Numbered from the stretch's first letter, positions 1 to 9,060 are shown. The stretch: 64,000 nt of DNA from Paraburkholderia sp. (GCA_004322045.1 SCRN01000034.1:186001-250000), one strand, 5' to 3'. Translations and numbers: made by a program. The notes: generated by a model not told the origin, from the sequence alone.

Positions 1-74
1 CAGGTTTGGCCCGCCCCCGGGCGATCTGCGAGCGGTGCGCGCATTGCCCCCGCGTCGTCATCCGGGCCTGTCGC

Positions 75-536
75 TCAAAGCAACGGCAGGCCCGCGTCGC
101 GCTTCACTTCGCGTAGCGACAGCACCGATTCGACCGACGTCACTCCCGGCAATGCACGCAGCACGTCGCGCATGAACGCGCCGTAATCTTCAAGATCGCG
201 TGCGACCACGTGGAGCAGGTAATCGGCGCTGCCCGAGACGTTGTGACACGAGACGATGCGCTCGATCGCTTGGATCTGCCGCTCAAACTCGTCGGCGAGG
301 CGCCGGTCGTGAACGCCGAAGCGCACGAGTGCGAACGCGGTCACCCCGATGTGCAGCGCCGATTTCGACAGCACGGCGCGATACCCCTCGATATAGCCGT
401 CGGCTTCCAACCGCTTCAAGCGGCGCGCGCACGGGGTTTCGCTCAAGCCTACCGCTTCGGCGAGACTCGCGTTCGTGGTGCGGCCGTCCCCTTGCATCGC
501 CATGAGAATGGCCCGGTCGGTCTTGTCCAAAGTCAT
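75..536 (-). CDS. Lrp/AsnC family transcriptional regulator
   Basis: A 153-residue protein of normal length for the Lrp/AsnC family. These are small amino-acid-responsive DNA-binding proteins that act as dimers or higher oligomers. The N-terminal winged helix-turn-helix covers about residues 4-60, opening MTLDKTDRAIL, with the recognition helix around LSETPCARRLKRLEADG. The C-terminal half (about 65-145) is the RAM ligand-binding domain, with the usual V-S-G-x-x-D-Y-L pattern. The reading frame stays open far upstream, but homology begins only at the ATG at 536, so I start there. The effector cannot be told from the sequence. About 750 bases without a convincing gene lie upstream, so the target may be distant or the gene itself. 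Confidence 0.9.
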   Translation of the reverse strand: MTLDKTDRAILMAMQGDGRTTNASLAEAVGLSETPCARRLKRLEADGYIEGYRAVLSKSALHIGVTAFALVRFGVHDRRLADEFERQIQAIERIVSCHNVSGSADYLLHVVARDLEDYGAFMRDVLRALPGVTSVESVLSLREVKRDAGLPLL

Positions 537-1289
537 GCGTCGCAGCCCTTCGTTCCGAAGCTGCGATGGTAGCGCATGCACGCAGGCATCGTGTTTGCTC
601 CACGTTGCGACATGCGAACGCGCCCTTCCTCGTTGCGGCAGGATGCCGCCCCGTGCATGGTCATATCGCCGCATCTGGATGATGCGGTTTTCAGTTGCGG
701 CATGCTGCTGGCGCAACGGCAGCACATACATGATTTGATCGTGTACGAAGATGCGCCCGGACCGCGCGAGTCGTTTCCCGGGCTTCCTCAAATTTGTGAC
801 GAGCAAATTAAACCTTTGGCATTGCCGTGGCACAGACATCAAGCGAACACATTTGAATGTTAATGTGCAACCCGCCATCGGCCCGTACCCGTCAAAACAA
901 ATGGGGCTGTAGAAATAGATCGCCCTCCCATATTGCGAACTACGGGCGACGGTATTAGTATTGCGCCAACCAAGAATCGCGCCTCGGCCGCACGAACCTG
1001 ACGGGCCGCCGAAACAATTACCGTATCGCCCGCAGGATGCGTGCCTGCGGCGGGTAATTAATACCTTGGCATACCCAGCCCAAATAAATAATCGAAAACG
1101 TTTTATAGCGTCATATGAATAGCCATTCCGTTCGTCACCTGTTTTACGTTTCTCCGCTGAAATTCCTTCCGGTTTTTCTCGGTGCGTTTCGTCGACGATG
1201 TAATTGATGCATTCAGCGCTACCGGTGCAACCCGCACCCGCATCAATTGAGGATACGGACCGACCCTCTATAGCCGATTGGAGACACGC
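537..1289. other. Long intergenic region
   Basis: About 750 bases between the Lrp-type regulator (leftward) and the small gene at 1290 (rightward). Short open frames occur here on both strands, but none has a ribosome-binding site or recognisable protein pattern. The central part, about 830-1100, is less GC-rich than the flanking genes. It contains one clear hairpin (1016-1059), listed separately. It probably carries the promoter of the regulator and of the rightward genes. I cannot identify an RNA gene. Confidence 0.5.
1016..1059. repeat. Long inverted repeat (hairpin) in intergenic DNA
   Basis: AATTACC at 1016-1022 pairs with GGTAATT near 1053-1059, and inside it CCGCAGG pairs with CCTGCGG around a 7-base loop. 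The result is a two-tier stem with a small internal bulge. There is no T-run, so it is a poor intrinsic terminator. It could be an operator or part of an untranslated RNA. Confidence 0.5.
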
Positions 1290-1487
1290 ATGCTGAGTCC
1301 ACACGAACTCGCCACTTTGATGCTCGTTAAGGACGATCCCGATCAGATCGGCGATCGCGCCGAACTCGACACGTTGCTCGAGCGCCATCTGATCAAGCTC
1401 GAGCAAGCCGAGGACATCGGTTTGCCGCGCCCGCGCATCACGGAGAACGGCAATTCGATTCTCGAAGCCTGCTCGCGCTTGCGCTAA
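1290..1487 (+). CDS. Small conserved-type hypothetical protein
   Basis: A 65-residue acidic, soluble protein starting MLSPHELATLM. A TTG four codons upstream (1278) is in frame, but the ATG at 1290 is preceded by GGAG about 8 bases away and is the better start. The sequence is rich in Leu, Glu and Asp and looks helical: LDTLLERHLIKLEQ, then a short turn and IRITENG-like stretch. It could be a small winged-helix fragment, but no family is recognised. It lies 100 bases ahead of phbB on the same strand. Coding is supported by start context and typical codon use, not by known function. Confidence 0.6.
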   Translation: MLSPHELATLMLVKDDPDQIGDRAELDTLLERHLIKLEQAEDIGLPRPRITENGNSILEACSRLR

Positions 1488-1587
1488 TCCGCGCGCGGCA
1501 AGGTAGGGCGGTACGTGCGGTTTGAGAGGCCCGCATCGCACCAGCCGAAGTTTCACTTCGTCAAACACTCGTCAATGGAGAACAGAC

Positions 1588-2331
1588 ATGACAAAAAGAA
1601 TTGCCCTCGTCACGGGTGGCATGGGTGGCATCGGCGAAGCGATCAGCATGAGGCTCCACGACGTGGGTCACGCCGTCGTGGTCACCTATTCGCCGAGCAA
1701 CACCGGCGCCGATGCGTGGTTGGCGCGCATGGAGACATCCGGACGGCAGTTCCGCGCCTATCCCGTCGACGTGGCCGATTACGATTCGTGCGCACGCTGC
1801 GCCACTCAGATCAAAAGCGAGATCGGCCCCATCGACATTCTCGTCAACAACGCCGGCATCACGCGCGATGCGAGCTTCAAGAAGCTCGATAAGGACAGTT
1901 GGGACGCGGTGCTCAGCACCAATCTCGACTCGGTGTTCCATATGACGAAGCAATGGTACGAAGGCATGACTGCGCGCGGCTGGGGCCGCATCGTCAACAT
2001 TTCGTCGGTCATCGGTTGCAAGGGCGGTTTCGGGCAAACCAACTATGCCGCCGCCAAAGCGGGCATGCACGGCTTCACGAAATCGCTCGCACTCGAGCTC
2101 GCGCGCAAGGGCGTGACCGTCAACACCGTCTCTCCGGGCTTCATCGCCACGCGCATGGTCATGGCGGTGCCGGAAGAAATCATGAACACGAAGATCCTGC
2201 CGGAAATTCCGGTCGGACGCCTCGGGCAACCCGAGGAAGTCGCCGCGCTCGTCGCCTACCTGTGCTCGAACGAAGCGGGCTTTGTCACGGGAGCCAACAT
2301 TTCGATCAACGGTGGCCAGCATTTGCAATGA
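1588..2331 (+). CDS. phbB: Acetoacetyl-CoA reductase (PhbB-type, NADPH-dependent SDR)
   Basis: A 247-residue classical short-chain dehydrogenase that closely matches PhbB/FabG-like acetoacetyl-CoA reductases. These reduce acetoacetyl-CoA to (R)-3-hydroxybutyryl-CoA for polyhydroxybutyrate synthesis in the cytoplasm. Visible motifs are the nucleotide-binding TGGMGGIG (residues 9-16), NNAG (87-90), catalytic Ser140, Tyr153 and Lys157, and the PhbB-like segments ITRDASFKKL and VSPGFIATRMV. The start at 1588 has GGAG upstream; longer versions in frame have no support. No phaA or phaC neighbours are present, so this is a stand-alone copy, and Burkholderiaceae often carry several. FabG is the alternative, but the C-terminal GANISINGGQHLQ favours PhbB. 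Confidence 0.9.
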   Translation: MTKRIALVTGGMGGIGEAISMRLHDVGHAVVVTYSPSNTGADAWLARMETSGRQFRAYPVDVADYDSCARCATQIKSEIGPIDILVNNAGITRDASFKKLDKDSWDAVLSTNLDSVFHMTKQWYEGMTARGWGRIVNISSVIGCKGGFGQTNYAAAKAGMHGFTKSLALELARKGVTVNTVSPGFIATRMVMAVPEEIMNTKILPEIPVGRLGQPEEVAALVAYLCSNEAGFVTGANISINGGQHLQ

Positions 2332-2468
2332 CGCGCCGAGGCCGGCCTGCCCAGCCCGGAGTACGTAAGCCATCGAATCGATAAGCGGCGCACGATGCGC
2401 CGCCCCGTTGCATTCGACTGGTACCGCCTCTCGCCGCCATTCGACCACCCCGACGAGAGGAACCGCCC

Positions 2469-4214
2469 ATGCATTTGGCCTTCGCGCGCCATGCGCTAGC
2501 CGCCGCATTGTTGACTGCCGCTTCCTGCTTTGCCGGCCAACCCGTCGCGGCGCCCGCCGTAGCGGCGCGCGCGAACGCGTCGTCAACCGCGACGATTCGC
2601 ACGCATGCGCCCAATCCGCACGAGCAGTCTTCGCCGGTCGTGCCCGCTCCGCCATCGCAGACGCTAGGCGAGCTGTATCGCGCCGTCGAGCTGGCCCATG
2701 TGTTTCCGGACAGCAAGACCTTCGCGGACCGGGTCCCTAAGGAAAGCCCCGCGCGTATCGTCGCGGCGTACGAAGCGGCCCGCGGCCAATCTGGCTTCGA
2801 TCTGCGCAAATTCGTCGACGCGCATTTCAGCGCACCGCGGCCCGAGGTACGGCAGTATGTCTCCGACCCGAAGCAAACCGTCGTCGCCCATATCGATACG
2901 CTGTGGAACGTCCTGCGCCGCGATCCCGATCCCGCGGCCAGCGCCTGGTCCTCGCTGTTGCCGCTGCCCGCACCTTACGTCGTGCCCGGCGGCCGCTTCG
3001 ACGAGGTTTACTACTGGGACTCGTATTTCATCATGCTCGGTCTCGCCGCCAGCGGCAGGCACGATCTGACGCGCGACGAGTTGAAGAACTTCGCCGCGCT
3101 CATCGATCGCTACTCGCATATCCCGAACGGCAATCGCACCTACTATCTCAGCCGCTCGCAGCCGCCGTTCTTTGCGCAGATGGTCGGGCTGCTGGCACAA
3201 CGCGAGGGCGATAGCGCTTATCTGCAGTACCTGCCCGAACTGAAGGCCGAATACGACTATTGGATGGAGGGCGCGGCGACGGTCGGGCCGGGTCACGCCG
3301 CACGCCATGTCGTTCGTCTTTTCGACGGCACCGTGCTGAACCGTTACTGGGACGAGCGCGATGTGCCACGCGATGAATCGTATCGGGAAGACGTAGAAAC
3401 GGCTCACTCGATTCCGCAGCGAAACCCCGAGGACTTATGGCGCAACTTGCGCGCAGGGGGAGAGAGCGGTTGGGACTTCAGTTCGCGTTGGTTCGCCGAC
3501 AACCGCACGCTCGCGACGATCGACGTGACCTCGCTCGTGCCCGTAGATTTGAACGCCCTGCTCTACGGCCTGGAACGAACGCTGGCCAAGGCCTATCGAC
3601 TGCAGGGCGACGCCACGCGCGCGGAAAATTTCGAAGCGCGGGCGAGAGCGCGCGCCGAGGCCATTCGCCGTTGGCTCTGGGACCCGCGCATCGGCGCGTT
3701 CTCCGATTACGACTATGTCCATCGCACGCTGCGCCATCGCTTGACCGCGGCGACGGTGTATCCGCTGTTCGCGGGCGTCGCCTCGCGTGAGCAAGCGAAA
3801 GACGTGGCCAAAACCATCAAGCTCGGCTTGCTGCGCACGGGGGGCATGGCCACGACGCAAGTGGCGACCGGTCAGCAGTGGGACGAACCGAACGGCTGGG
3901 CGCCGTTGCAATACCTGGCCGTGATCGGCCTGCGCCGCTATGGTGAAATGGCGCTCGCGCGCACGATCGCAACGCGCTGGATCCGCACAAACGTCGCCTA
4001 TTACGCACGCACCGGCAAGCTCGTCGAGAAATACGACATAGGTCGCAACGCGGCGCAATCATCGGCAGGCGGCGGCGAATATTCTTTGCAAGATGGCTTC
4101 GGCTGGACCAACGGCGTCTTGCGCGTGCTGCTGCAGCTTTATCCGGAGGCCGTCGATATCCAGGCCGCGACGCCCGCGGCTGAGTCGGCGGCGGCGGCCG
4201 CCGCACATCATTGA
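2469..4214 (+). CDS. treA: Periplasmic trehalase (glycoside hydrolase family 37)
   Basis: A 581-residue protein that hydrolyses trehalose to two glucose molecules. An N-terminal signal peptide (hydrophobic core about residues 8-25, CFAG near the cleavage point) sends it to the periplasm. Both GH37 signatures are present: PGGRFDEVYYWDSY at about residue 174 and QWDEPNGWAP at about 470. The segment GWDFSSRW holds the conserved general-acid Asp region, and EKYD followed by GGGGEY-like and LQDGFGWTNGV blocks hold the base region. The C-terminus ends in an alanine run and HH, probably not structural. The gene stands alone 137 bases after phbB. Family assignment is firm; periplasmic TreA rather than cytoplasmic TreF is inferred from the signal peptide. 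Confidence 0.95.
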   Translation: MHLAFARHALAAALLTAASCFAGQPVAAPAVAARANASSTATIRTHAPNPHEQSSPVVPAPPSQTLGELYRAVELAHVFPDSKTFADRVPKESPARIVAAYEAARGQSGFDLRKFVDAHFSAPRPEVRQYVSDPKQTVVAHIDTLWNVLRRDPDPAASAWSSLLPLPAPYVVPGGRFDEVYYWDSYFIMLGLAASGRHDLTRDELKNFAALIDRYSHIPNGNRTYYLSRSQPPFFAQMVGLLAQREGDSAYLQYLPELKAEYDYWMEGAATVGPGHAARHVVRLFDGTVLNRYWDERDVPRDESYREDVETAHSIPQRNPEDLWRNLRAGGESGWDFSSRWFADNRTLATIDVTSLVPVDLNALLYGLERTLAKAYRLQGDATRAENFEARARARAEAIRRWLWDPRIGAFSDYDYVHRTLRHRLTAATVYPLFAGVASREQAKDVAKTIKLGLLRTGGMATTQVATGQQWDEPNGWAPLQYLAVIGLRRYGEMALARTIATRWIRTNVAYYARTGKLVEKYDIGRNAAQSSAGGGEYSLQDGFGWTNGVLRVLLQLYPEAVDIQAATPAAESAAAAAAHH

Positions 4215-4314
4215 GCCGCGCTGCCGCCGTTTCCGTCAAGGCTCGATATCTCGGTTCGGGCACGAGCGTTGCGTGATTCCCAAAAGGACGTCCAACTTTC
4301 GGAGGACAGCTACC

Positions 4315-4887
4315 GTGGAAAACGCGCAGAACAATCCCACTCAGAGCCAGCAAGATGAAATCGCTGCGAAGAGCCCGGCGAAGACGCCGGTTGCGGGCGA
4401 TATGCCCGATGCGAAGTCCCAAGGGCGCGAGTTCGCCAAGAACAAGGGGGCAACCTCACCGGCATCGGTGGCTGCCAAGGAGCCAGCCCCATTGCCGTCG
4501 ATCGAGCATGGCACGAAGGATATCGATAGCCCCGATCCGGTCGCACGGGCCAATGCGCGGATCGTTTCCGTGGACAACGCGGGCATGGCCGCGTCGGACA
4601 ATACCGTCGACACGGACGGCAAGGGTCTCGAAGCGCGACGCGACGCATCGATGTGGCAGGACAACGTCATCCATTCCAACGCGACCGTTGAAAACAACAT
4701 TCCGGTGCCGCCTGCGGGCCTGGTCGACCTCGACAGCCGCCCCGGCGGTAACTTGCCGGTCGTTGCGACGCGAGAGGGGTGGCGCGTGGCTTATCACGGG
4801 ACGGTCGACGTGAAAGAGCGCAACGGCTCGCGCGCCGAACAAGTCATCAGCTTGGAGCGTACGGGGAACGGCTACTCGCACGGGTAG
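4315..4887 (+). CDS. Hypothetical hydrophilic protein
   Basis: A 190-residue protein with no signal peptide or membrane segment. It is read from the GTG at 4315 because a strong GGAGG lies about 9 bases upstream (4301-4305); an ATG further up (4093) lies inside the trehalase gene. The first 110 residues are Ala-, Pro-, Asp- and Lys-rich and probably disordered. The last 60 (from about VPPAGLVDLDSRPGG to the end) look folded, with alternating hydrophobic beta strands around WRVAYHGTVDV. No family is recognised. It is convergent with the leftward HTH gene that follows. Confidence 0.65.
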   Translation: MENAQNNPTQSQQDEIAAKSPAKTPVAGDMPDAKSQGREFAKNKGATSPASVAAKEPAPLPSIEHGTKDIDSPDPVARANARIVSVDNAGMAASDNTVDTDGKGLEARRDASMWQDNVIHSNATVENNIPVPPAGLVDLDSRPGGNLPVVATREGWRVAYHGTVDVKERNGSRAEQVISLERTGNGYSHG

Positions 4888-4940
4888 CGTGGTGGCGCAC
4901 CGGCGCGCTTTTCGGGCGAGGGCCGCGTCGGCGCGAGCGG

Positions 4941-5249
4941 TCAGGCCGCGGCCAACAGGTCGAATTCAGTATGAATTTTTTCGTACGGCACATGGATCTT
5001 CCCTTCGGGCGTGCGTTGTACGAGTCCCCACTCCAACAATATTGCGACGTCTTCGTGAACCCGCTTGACGTCTCGCGCCAGACTACGAGCGAGCCCACGC
5101 AGGCTAATCTCGCCGAGCGCCTGCAGACGTTCGATAAGTTCCCATCGCTTTGGCGTGAGCACGGAGAACAAAGCCTTTGGGGATTCGAATTCGAATGTAT
5201 CGGTGTCGGATTTACCGTCGTGCCAGGCTTGAACGAATCGCTCTCTCAC
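4941..5249 (-). CDS. Winged-HTH regulator of the HVO_A0114/COG4190 (TumA-like antitoxin) type
   Basis: A 102-residue DNA-binding protein. The middle segment VLTPKRWELIERLQALG, then SLRGLARSLARDVKRVHEDVAIL and LLEWGLVQRTPEGKI, is the usual pattern of COG4190 predicted regulators. These often act as the antitoxin partner of a small toxin such as TumE. A TGA lies immediately upstream of the GTG at 5249, so the protein cannot start earlier; the ribosome-binding site is weak. The usual toxin gene should lie just upstream, but a 467-residue Ig-like gene ends there 13 bases away. It therefore looks like an orphan, probably translated from the Ig-like operon's mRNA. The family call is by pattern; the antitoxin role is inference. 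Confidence 0.75.
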   Translation of the reverse strand: MRERFVQAWHDGKSDTDTFEFESPKALFSVLTPKRWELIERLQALGEISLRGLARSLARDVKRVHEDVAILLEWGLVQRTPEGKIHVPYEKIHTEFDLLAAA

Positions 5250-5262
5250 TCACAGCGCAAGC

Positions 5263-6666
5263 TCAGTACGGTTCGACCAAAATCGTCGCCGTATCGCTGG
5301 CGCCAAGGTAGCTGACGGTGACATAACCGAACTGCGCCAATTCCCCGACCACCGTCAACCCGGTGACGCTGAAAGAGAAGTTTCCGTGCGTCGCGCAGAC
5401 ACTGTCGGGGCCGTCTATAGGGCCGGGACCCGAGCATCCGACGCCGCAGGTATCCGTGACATTCTCCCCGGTTTGCCTATCGACAACCGTGCCGACGATT
5501 TCTCCTGAGACGCCGTCGGCCAACCATGATGGCGCCTGAGTAAGCGTCACCACGTAAGGCGACTTCGGCGAAAACGTGTAATCCTGACTCTGAGCCGGGA
5601 CCTCGGCATGGTCCGTCAAATAAGCAGTCAGCGTGATAGTCTCGCCCGCCTCGTTGCTATCGGTGAAGCCTGCGCTCGCGACGGTCACCCCCTGCATGAA
5701 CGTCGAGTCCACTGCAATCCATGTGCTCCCGTCCGGCTTGGTGCCGCTATCGACGACATTGCCGTTATCCGACGCAAATTGCGCCGAGCCGGCCGGCAAC
5801 TGAAACGTCACCCGCGTTTTGTCGGGGGCGGGGGCGTTATCGTCCCAGATCGTGACGTTTGCCTTGTTCTGCGCGGCGCCATCGGCTTGTGCGCCATTCG
5901 ATTGTCGATTGAGGCTAAAGGAGTAGTTATTCGACGGGGCTGCAGTGAATGTGAAATCCTGCGTCTTGAACGGAACATCGGTATGGTCGCGCAAAGAAGC
6001 CTTTAGCGTGACCGTTTCCGCATGGGCATCGGCGAAATAGGCATCGGCGATATCCTGACCGCCATCGCTGTGCGTCGTGACGAAAAGCGTTCGGTTATCG
6101 GACAACGACTGCACGACATTCGGCTTCGTGAGGTCGAAATTCGCAGCGCCGCTCTCGAATTCGAATTTGACGATTTTCGCTTCGGAGAGTGAGCCGCTGT
6201 TTTGCGTGACGACAGCGCGCCCCACGTTCTCGGATTTTCCGTCAGCCGGCTCGTCGTTCACGCGCGAATCCAAAGCGATGGCGAAGGCGGTCTCGGTGGA
6301 GCCGCTAAATGTGTAGGGTACGGGATCGCTGCGAATGTGCGGGCTATTCGTCATCCAAGCGACGATCTCGCCAGACTCGGCCTTCGTATCGACAAATGTG
6401 ACGTCAGAGCGACCCATCGGGCCAGTTTCCGGGCCAGATATCTGCTGCGATCCATTACTGAACGTCGCAGACCCCGAGGAAATTTGGAATGTAATCGGGG
6501 CATAGGGTTGAAGGTAGCCATTGCGCGTGAGTTTCGCTTCGGCCTGGTCCGCGCTGTTCCCATCGGCGGCAGCATTGTCGGCGGGAAGCGTAAGAGAAAG
6601 CTGATAGCCCGACTCATCGTCGGCCGTCGCTCGCTGCAACGAGGAAGGTTTTTGCTGCTCTGCCAT
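5263..6666 (-). CDS. Tandem Ig-like (Big_1/invasin-like) repeat protein
   Basis: A 467-residue protein made of four tandem beta-rich repeats of about 100-120 residues, starting near residues 20, 125, 245 and 370. Repeats 1-3 each open with a Y/F-x-(L/I)-x-L strand, then an (A/P)ADG turn, and close with a (Y/F)TF(S/T) strand, for example DYTFSP before repeat 4. This is the layout of bacterial Ig-like/invasin domains. Repeat 4 has three extra cysteines (TCGVGC and DSVC). The N-terminus (MAEQQKPSSLQ) is hydrophilic with no signal peptide or transmembrane helix. Last of four linked leftward genes, 44 bases after the preceding one. Function unknown; a surface or secreted structural role would need a non-Sec route. 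Confidence 0.7.
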   Translation of the reverse strand: MAEQQKPSSLQRATADDESGYQLSLTLPADNAAADGNSADQAEAKLTRNGYLQPYAPITFQISSGSATFSNGSQQISGPETGPMGRSDVTFVDTKAESGEIVAWMTNSPHIRSDPVPYTFSGSTETAFAIALDSRVNDEPADGKSENVGRAVVTQNSGSLSEAKIVKFEFESGAANFDLTKPNVVQSLSDNRTLFVTTHSDGGQDIADAYFADAHAETVTLKASLRDHTDVPFKTQDFTFTAAPSNNYSFSLNRQSNGAQADGAAQNKANVTIWDDNAPAPDKTRVTFQLPAGSAQFASDNGNVVDSGTKPDGSTWIAVDSTFMQGVTVASAGFTDSNEAGETITLTAYLTDHAEVPAQSQDYTFSPKSPYVVTLTQAPSWLADGVSGEIVGTVVDRQTGENVTDTCGVGCSGPGPIDGPDSVCATHGNFSFSVTGLTVVGELAQFGYVTVSYLGASDTATILVEPY

Positions 6667-6710
6667 GCGAAGCCCCTGAGTTGACGGTACACGTCGTCGA
6701 CCGACATCCG

Positions 6711-8147
6711 TTACGATGCGCTCGGGAACGAAATGAATTCCACCGGATACGGAAATCGAATCGCCTCCTGCCCTGGCACCGACAAGGTGACGTCAACTTT
6801 CTCTTTGCGAACGTCGACGATCTCAGCGAATCCAGTACCATCGCCAAACAATTTGATAGTCCGCGCATGAGGGGTGTCGGGATCGGCGCCCACTACCCGC
6901 GCTTGGCTTTCCTCGTCAACGATTGAGACCGTCACACCCAGCGCCACCCATCGAGGCGAAACTTTGAAATAGATACAACAGGCCGTTACCCCATCGCACG
7001 GCACGCCCGTCGTGTAGGCGTATCCGACGATCCCCGAAGCCCCGCCATCTAGGTACTGACTGAACGTCGCGTTAGCCGTCGGCGGACTACCAGGAAGCGT
7101 CTGCGAGTACGCTGCGATGCAAACCAAGCTTTGATCGTTCGACGACACGCTGAACCAGGCGAGGCCATTGCCGTCGAGTTGCGTTGTGTAGGTCGTCGGA
7201 TCTCCGCCCGGAGCCTGAGCAATGACCCCGCCCGCCGAAACCGAGATCGTCACGGCAAGTCCGGGCGCGCCGAAGACGGCCCCGCGGTTGCAAGGCTTGA
7301 GATTGGGGAGTTGACCGGACGTATTCGCAGCACCCTGAGTACAGGTCAGCTGCAGCCCAGTGATGTCCGTCCAAGAAATTTCGACCTCGGTATTGAGCGA
7401 AACATGAAGCGACTTCGTGTTTCGTGAAACACCCGTCGCGCTATCCCGCAACACCTCGTAATACGCCACACCGCTGCCGAAATCGCCGAGCAACTGGATG
7501 CTGCGCAAAGGAATCGTATCTTCGATATAGCCGTTGCGGGCATCTCGCGCCGTAAGCGGCCGGCCCGACACGTACCCCGCGGCAGGGATCTCCTGGCCTG
7601 TCTCATCGAAGCCTCGCCAATAGAACACGACCCGATCGCCCTGCCGCACGTCGTATTGCGTCCGAACCGGTGTGCCGTTGCGCTGTGAAATCTTCGTGTA
7701 AAGCAACACGCCGTTGCTGGCATCCGGAAAGACGGGGCCAGGGTAGTTGCTCGACGTGGAACCCTTGATGGTGACCGGTGTCGGGAGCGACGACGCGCAG
7801 TCGTCGACAACATTGATTCGCATATAAGTCGCGACATAAGCCCCATTCGGAATATTCTCGGGATCGAATTCCGCATCCCACGACGCGTTGCTTATATTGC
7901 TTCCATCAAGATAAATATCGTTATCCGATGGCGTATCATTCAAATATCCACGCAATCTATCTCCAAAGCTTGGATGCCAACCGGTATTTTGATAGTTGGG
8001 AATCTGAACGACGATCTTTTGATTGGGCGAAAGATCATCAACGTGAATGACCCACTGCCCTTGCTCTTGAACCGCCTCGGGAAGGCTGGGCGCCTCCAAT
8101 TGGATCGTCTTTCTGCCGGCCAGACGCATGGTGCTCTCGTTCTTCAT
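6711..8147 (-). CDS. Ig-like domain protein with Cys-Cys module (paralogue of neighbour)
   Basis: A 478-residue hydrophilic protein without a signal peptide. Its start ATG at 8147 overlaps the stop codon of the upstream gene (ATGA), so translation is probably coupled; an open frame extends further upstream inside that gene. Residues about 20-270 contain two beta-sandwich-like segments, with IPNYQNTG and RVVFYWRGFD resembling the IPHYKNAH region of the first gene of the run. The C-terminal 210 residues are clearly homologous to most of the upstream 274-residue protein: LKPCNRGAVFGAPG, then VGYAYTTGVPCDGVTACC, then a final beta domain. A vicinal Cys-Cys pair lies in that module. The family is not recognised beyond Ig-like folds. 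Confidence 0.7.
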   Translation of the reverse strand: MKNESTMRLAGRKTIQLEAPSLPEAVQEQGQWVIHVDDLSPNQKIVVQIPNYQNTGWHPSFGDRLRGYLNDTPSDNDIYLDGSNISNASWDAEFDPENIPNGAYVATYMRINVVDDCASSLPTPVTIKGSTSSNYPGPVFPDASNGVLLYTKISQRNGTPVRTQYDVRQGDRVVFYWRGFDETGQEIPAAGYVSGRPLTARDARNGYIEDTIPLRSIQLLGDFGSGVAYYEVLRDSATGVSRNTKSLHVSLNTEVEISWTDITGLQLTCTQGAANTSGQLPNLKPCNRGAVFGAPGLAVTISVSAGGVIAQAPGGDPTTYTTQLDGNGLAWFSVSSNDQSLVCIAAYSQTLPGSPPTANATFSQYLDGGASGIVGYAYTTGVPCDGVTACCIYFKVSPRWVALGVTVSIVDEESQARVVGADPDTPHARTIKLFGDGTGFAEIVDVRKEKVDVTLSVPGQEAIRFPYPVEFISFPSAS

Positions 8148-8968
8148 GCGACGTTCCCTTCCCGCTGGGCGGGCGCAATCGCAGCCGGGAAGGCCTGAAA
8201 CCGGACCGTGAACGGCCCCAGTTGATCGGTCCCGGGTGCATTGGGAAGCGCGATCGTAAATTGGACCGACTCCGCAGTCGTGTCGACGAGCAGGATACCG
8301 GCACAACCATCGCTTTGCAGATTCACGTCTCGCGATTGCGGGTACTCCGACGTCGCACCCACGACAGTCGCGTGGCCATTGACAGTAACCCTCACGAAGC
8401 CCCAGTCCGCGCTATCCGCTTTGACCTGCACGCAACAAGGCGTGACGCCGTCCGAGGGCGCGCCCGACGTATACGCGTAGCCGACGAAATGCTGATTGGG
8501 GTCGTTTTGCGGATTGGCATCCCAATAGTCCTGGAACGACGGGAACATCGAGACAGGATGATTGGGATCATCCTGATCCGCCACGGTGCCGGCTATAAGG
8601 AGTAAGTTCGACGCAGACGTTTGCGTCTGCGCCTGCGTCGATATCGATCTTGTGCCTCGAATCAGAAACCAGGTAAACCCGTCCGCATTGAGCATGGGTC
8701 GGTAGGGCCCCGTGCCGTAAGAGGTCCCGTCGCCGTCATTGAGGATGCCCGGAAGCTGGCTACCGTCGTTGGGGTCGCTTAGCCCGATGATCGCTCCGCC
8801 GGCCGTCACGTTGCAAACCATCGTGTGGCCAGGCGCGCCATAGACCTTGACCCAATTGCACGGCTTGAGCGAAGTGCCATCGGCGTAGTAATAAGCAGCC
8901 TGCGTCGTGACGATCGCTTGCAAGGCGACCGCGTCATGTCCCGCGGTTTCACGCTTCGTGCCACCCAT
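8144..8968 (-). CDS. Hypothetical Cys-Cys module protein
   Basis: A 274-residue protein read from the ATG at 8968, which has GAGGAG about 9 bases upstream; a longer in-frame version starting at 9025 has no such site. It consists almost entirely of the module seen at the C-terminus of the next gene. The shared blocks are LKPCNWVKVYGAPGH, a Gly/Asp-rich middle, VGYAYTSGAPSDGVTPCC, and a beta-strand tail (VRVTVNGHATVVGAT, then QFTIALPN). It has no signal peptide or transmembrane segment. It is the second gene of the leftward run, 92 bases after the first and overlapping the third by 4 bases. It most likely arose by duplication with its neighbour. Function unknown. Confidence 0.7.
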   Translation of the reverse strand: MGGTKRETAGHDAVALQAIVTTQAAYYYADGTSLKPCNWVKVYGAPGHTMVCNVTAGGAIIGLSDPNDGSQLPGILNDGDGTSYGTGPYRPMLNADGFTWFLIRGTRSISTQAQTQTSASNLLLIAGTVADQDDPNHPVSMFPSFQDYWDANPQNDPNQHFVGYAYTSGAPSDGVTPCCVQVKADSADWGFVRVTVNGHATVVGATSEYPQSRDVNLQSDGCAGILLVDTTAESVQFTIALPNAPGTDQLGPFTVRFQAFPAAIAPAQREGNVA

Positions 8969-9060
8969 TCGTGCTCTCTCCTCGATCAGCGTCCACCGCG
9001 CGCCGGCGTGGCGAGTCGCTGGCATCGTCCAGTCGAGCCGCCACTTTCGGAGCTAGATTT

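Noticed and set aside
537-1568. The Lrp/AsnC reading frame stays open for 497 codons
   Set aside because: Homology starts at the ATG at 536; upstream codons lack conservation and pass through the 1290 gene in antisense.
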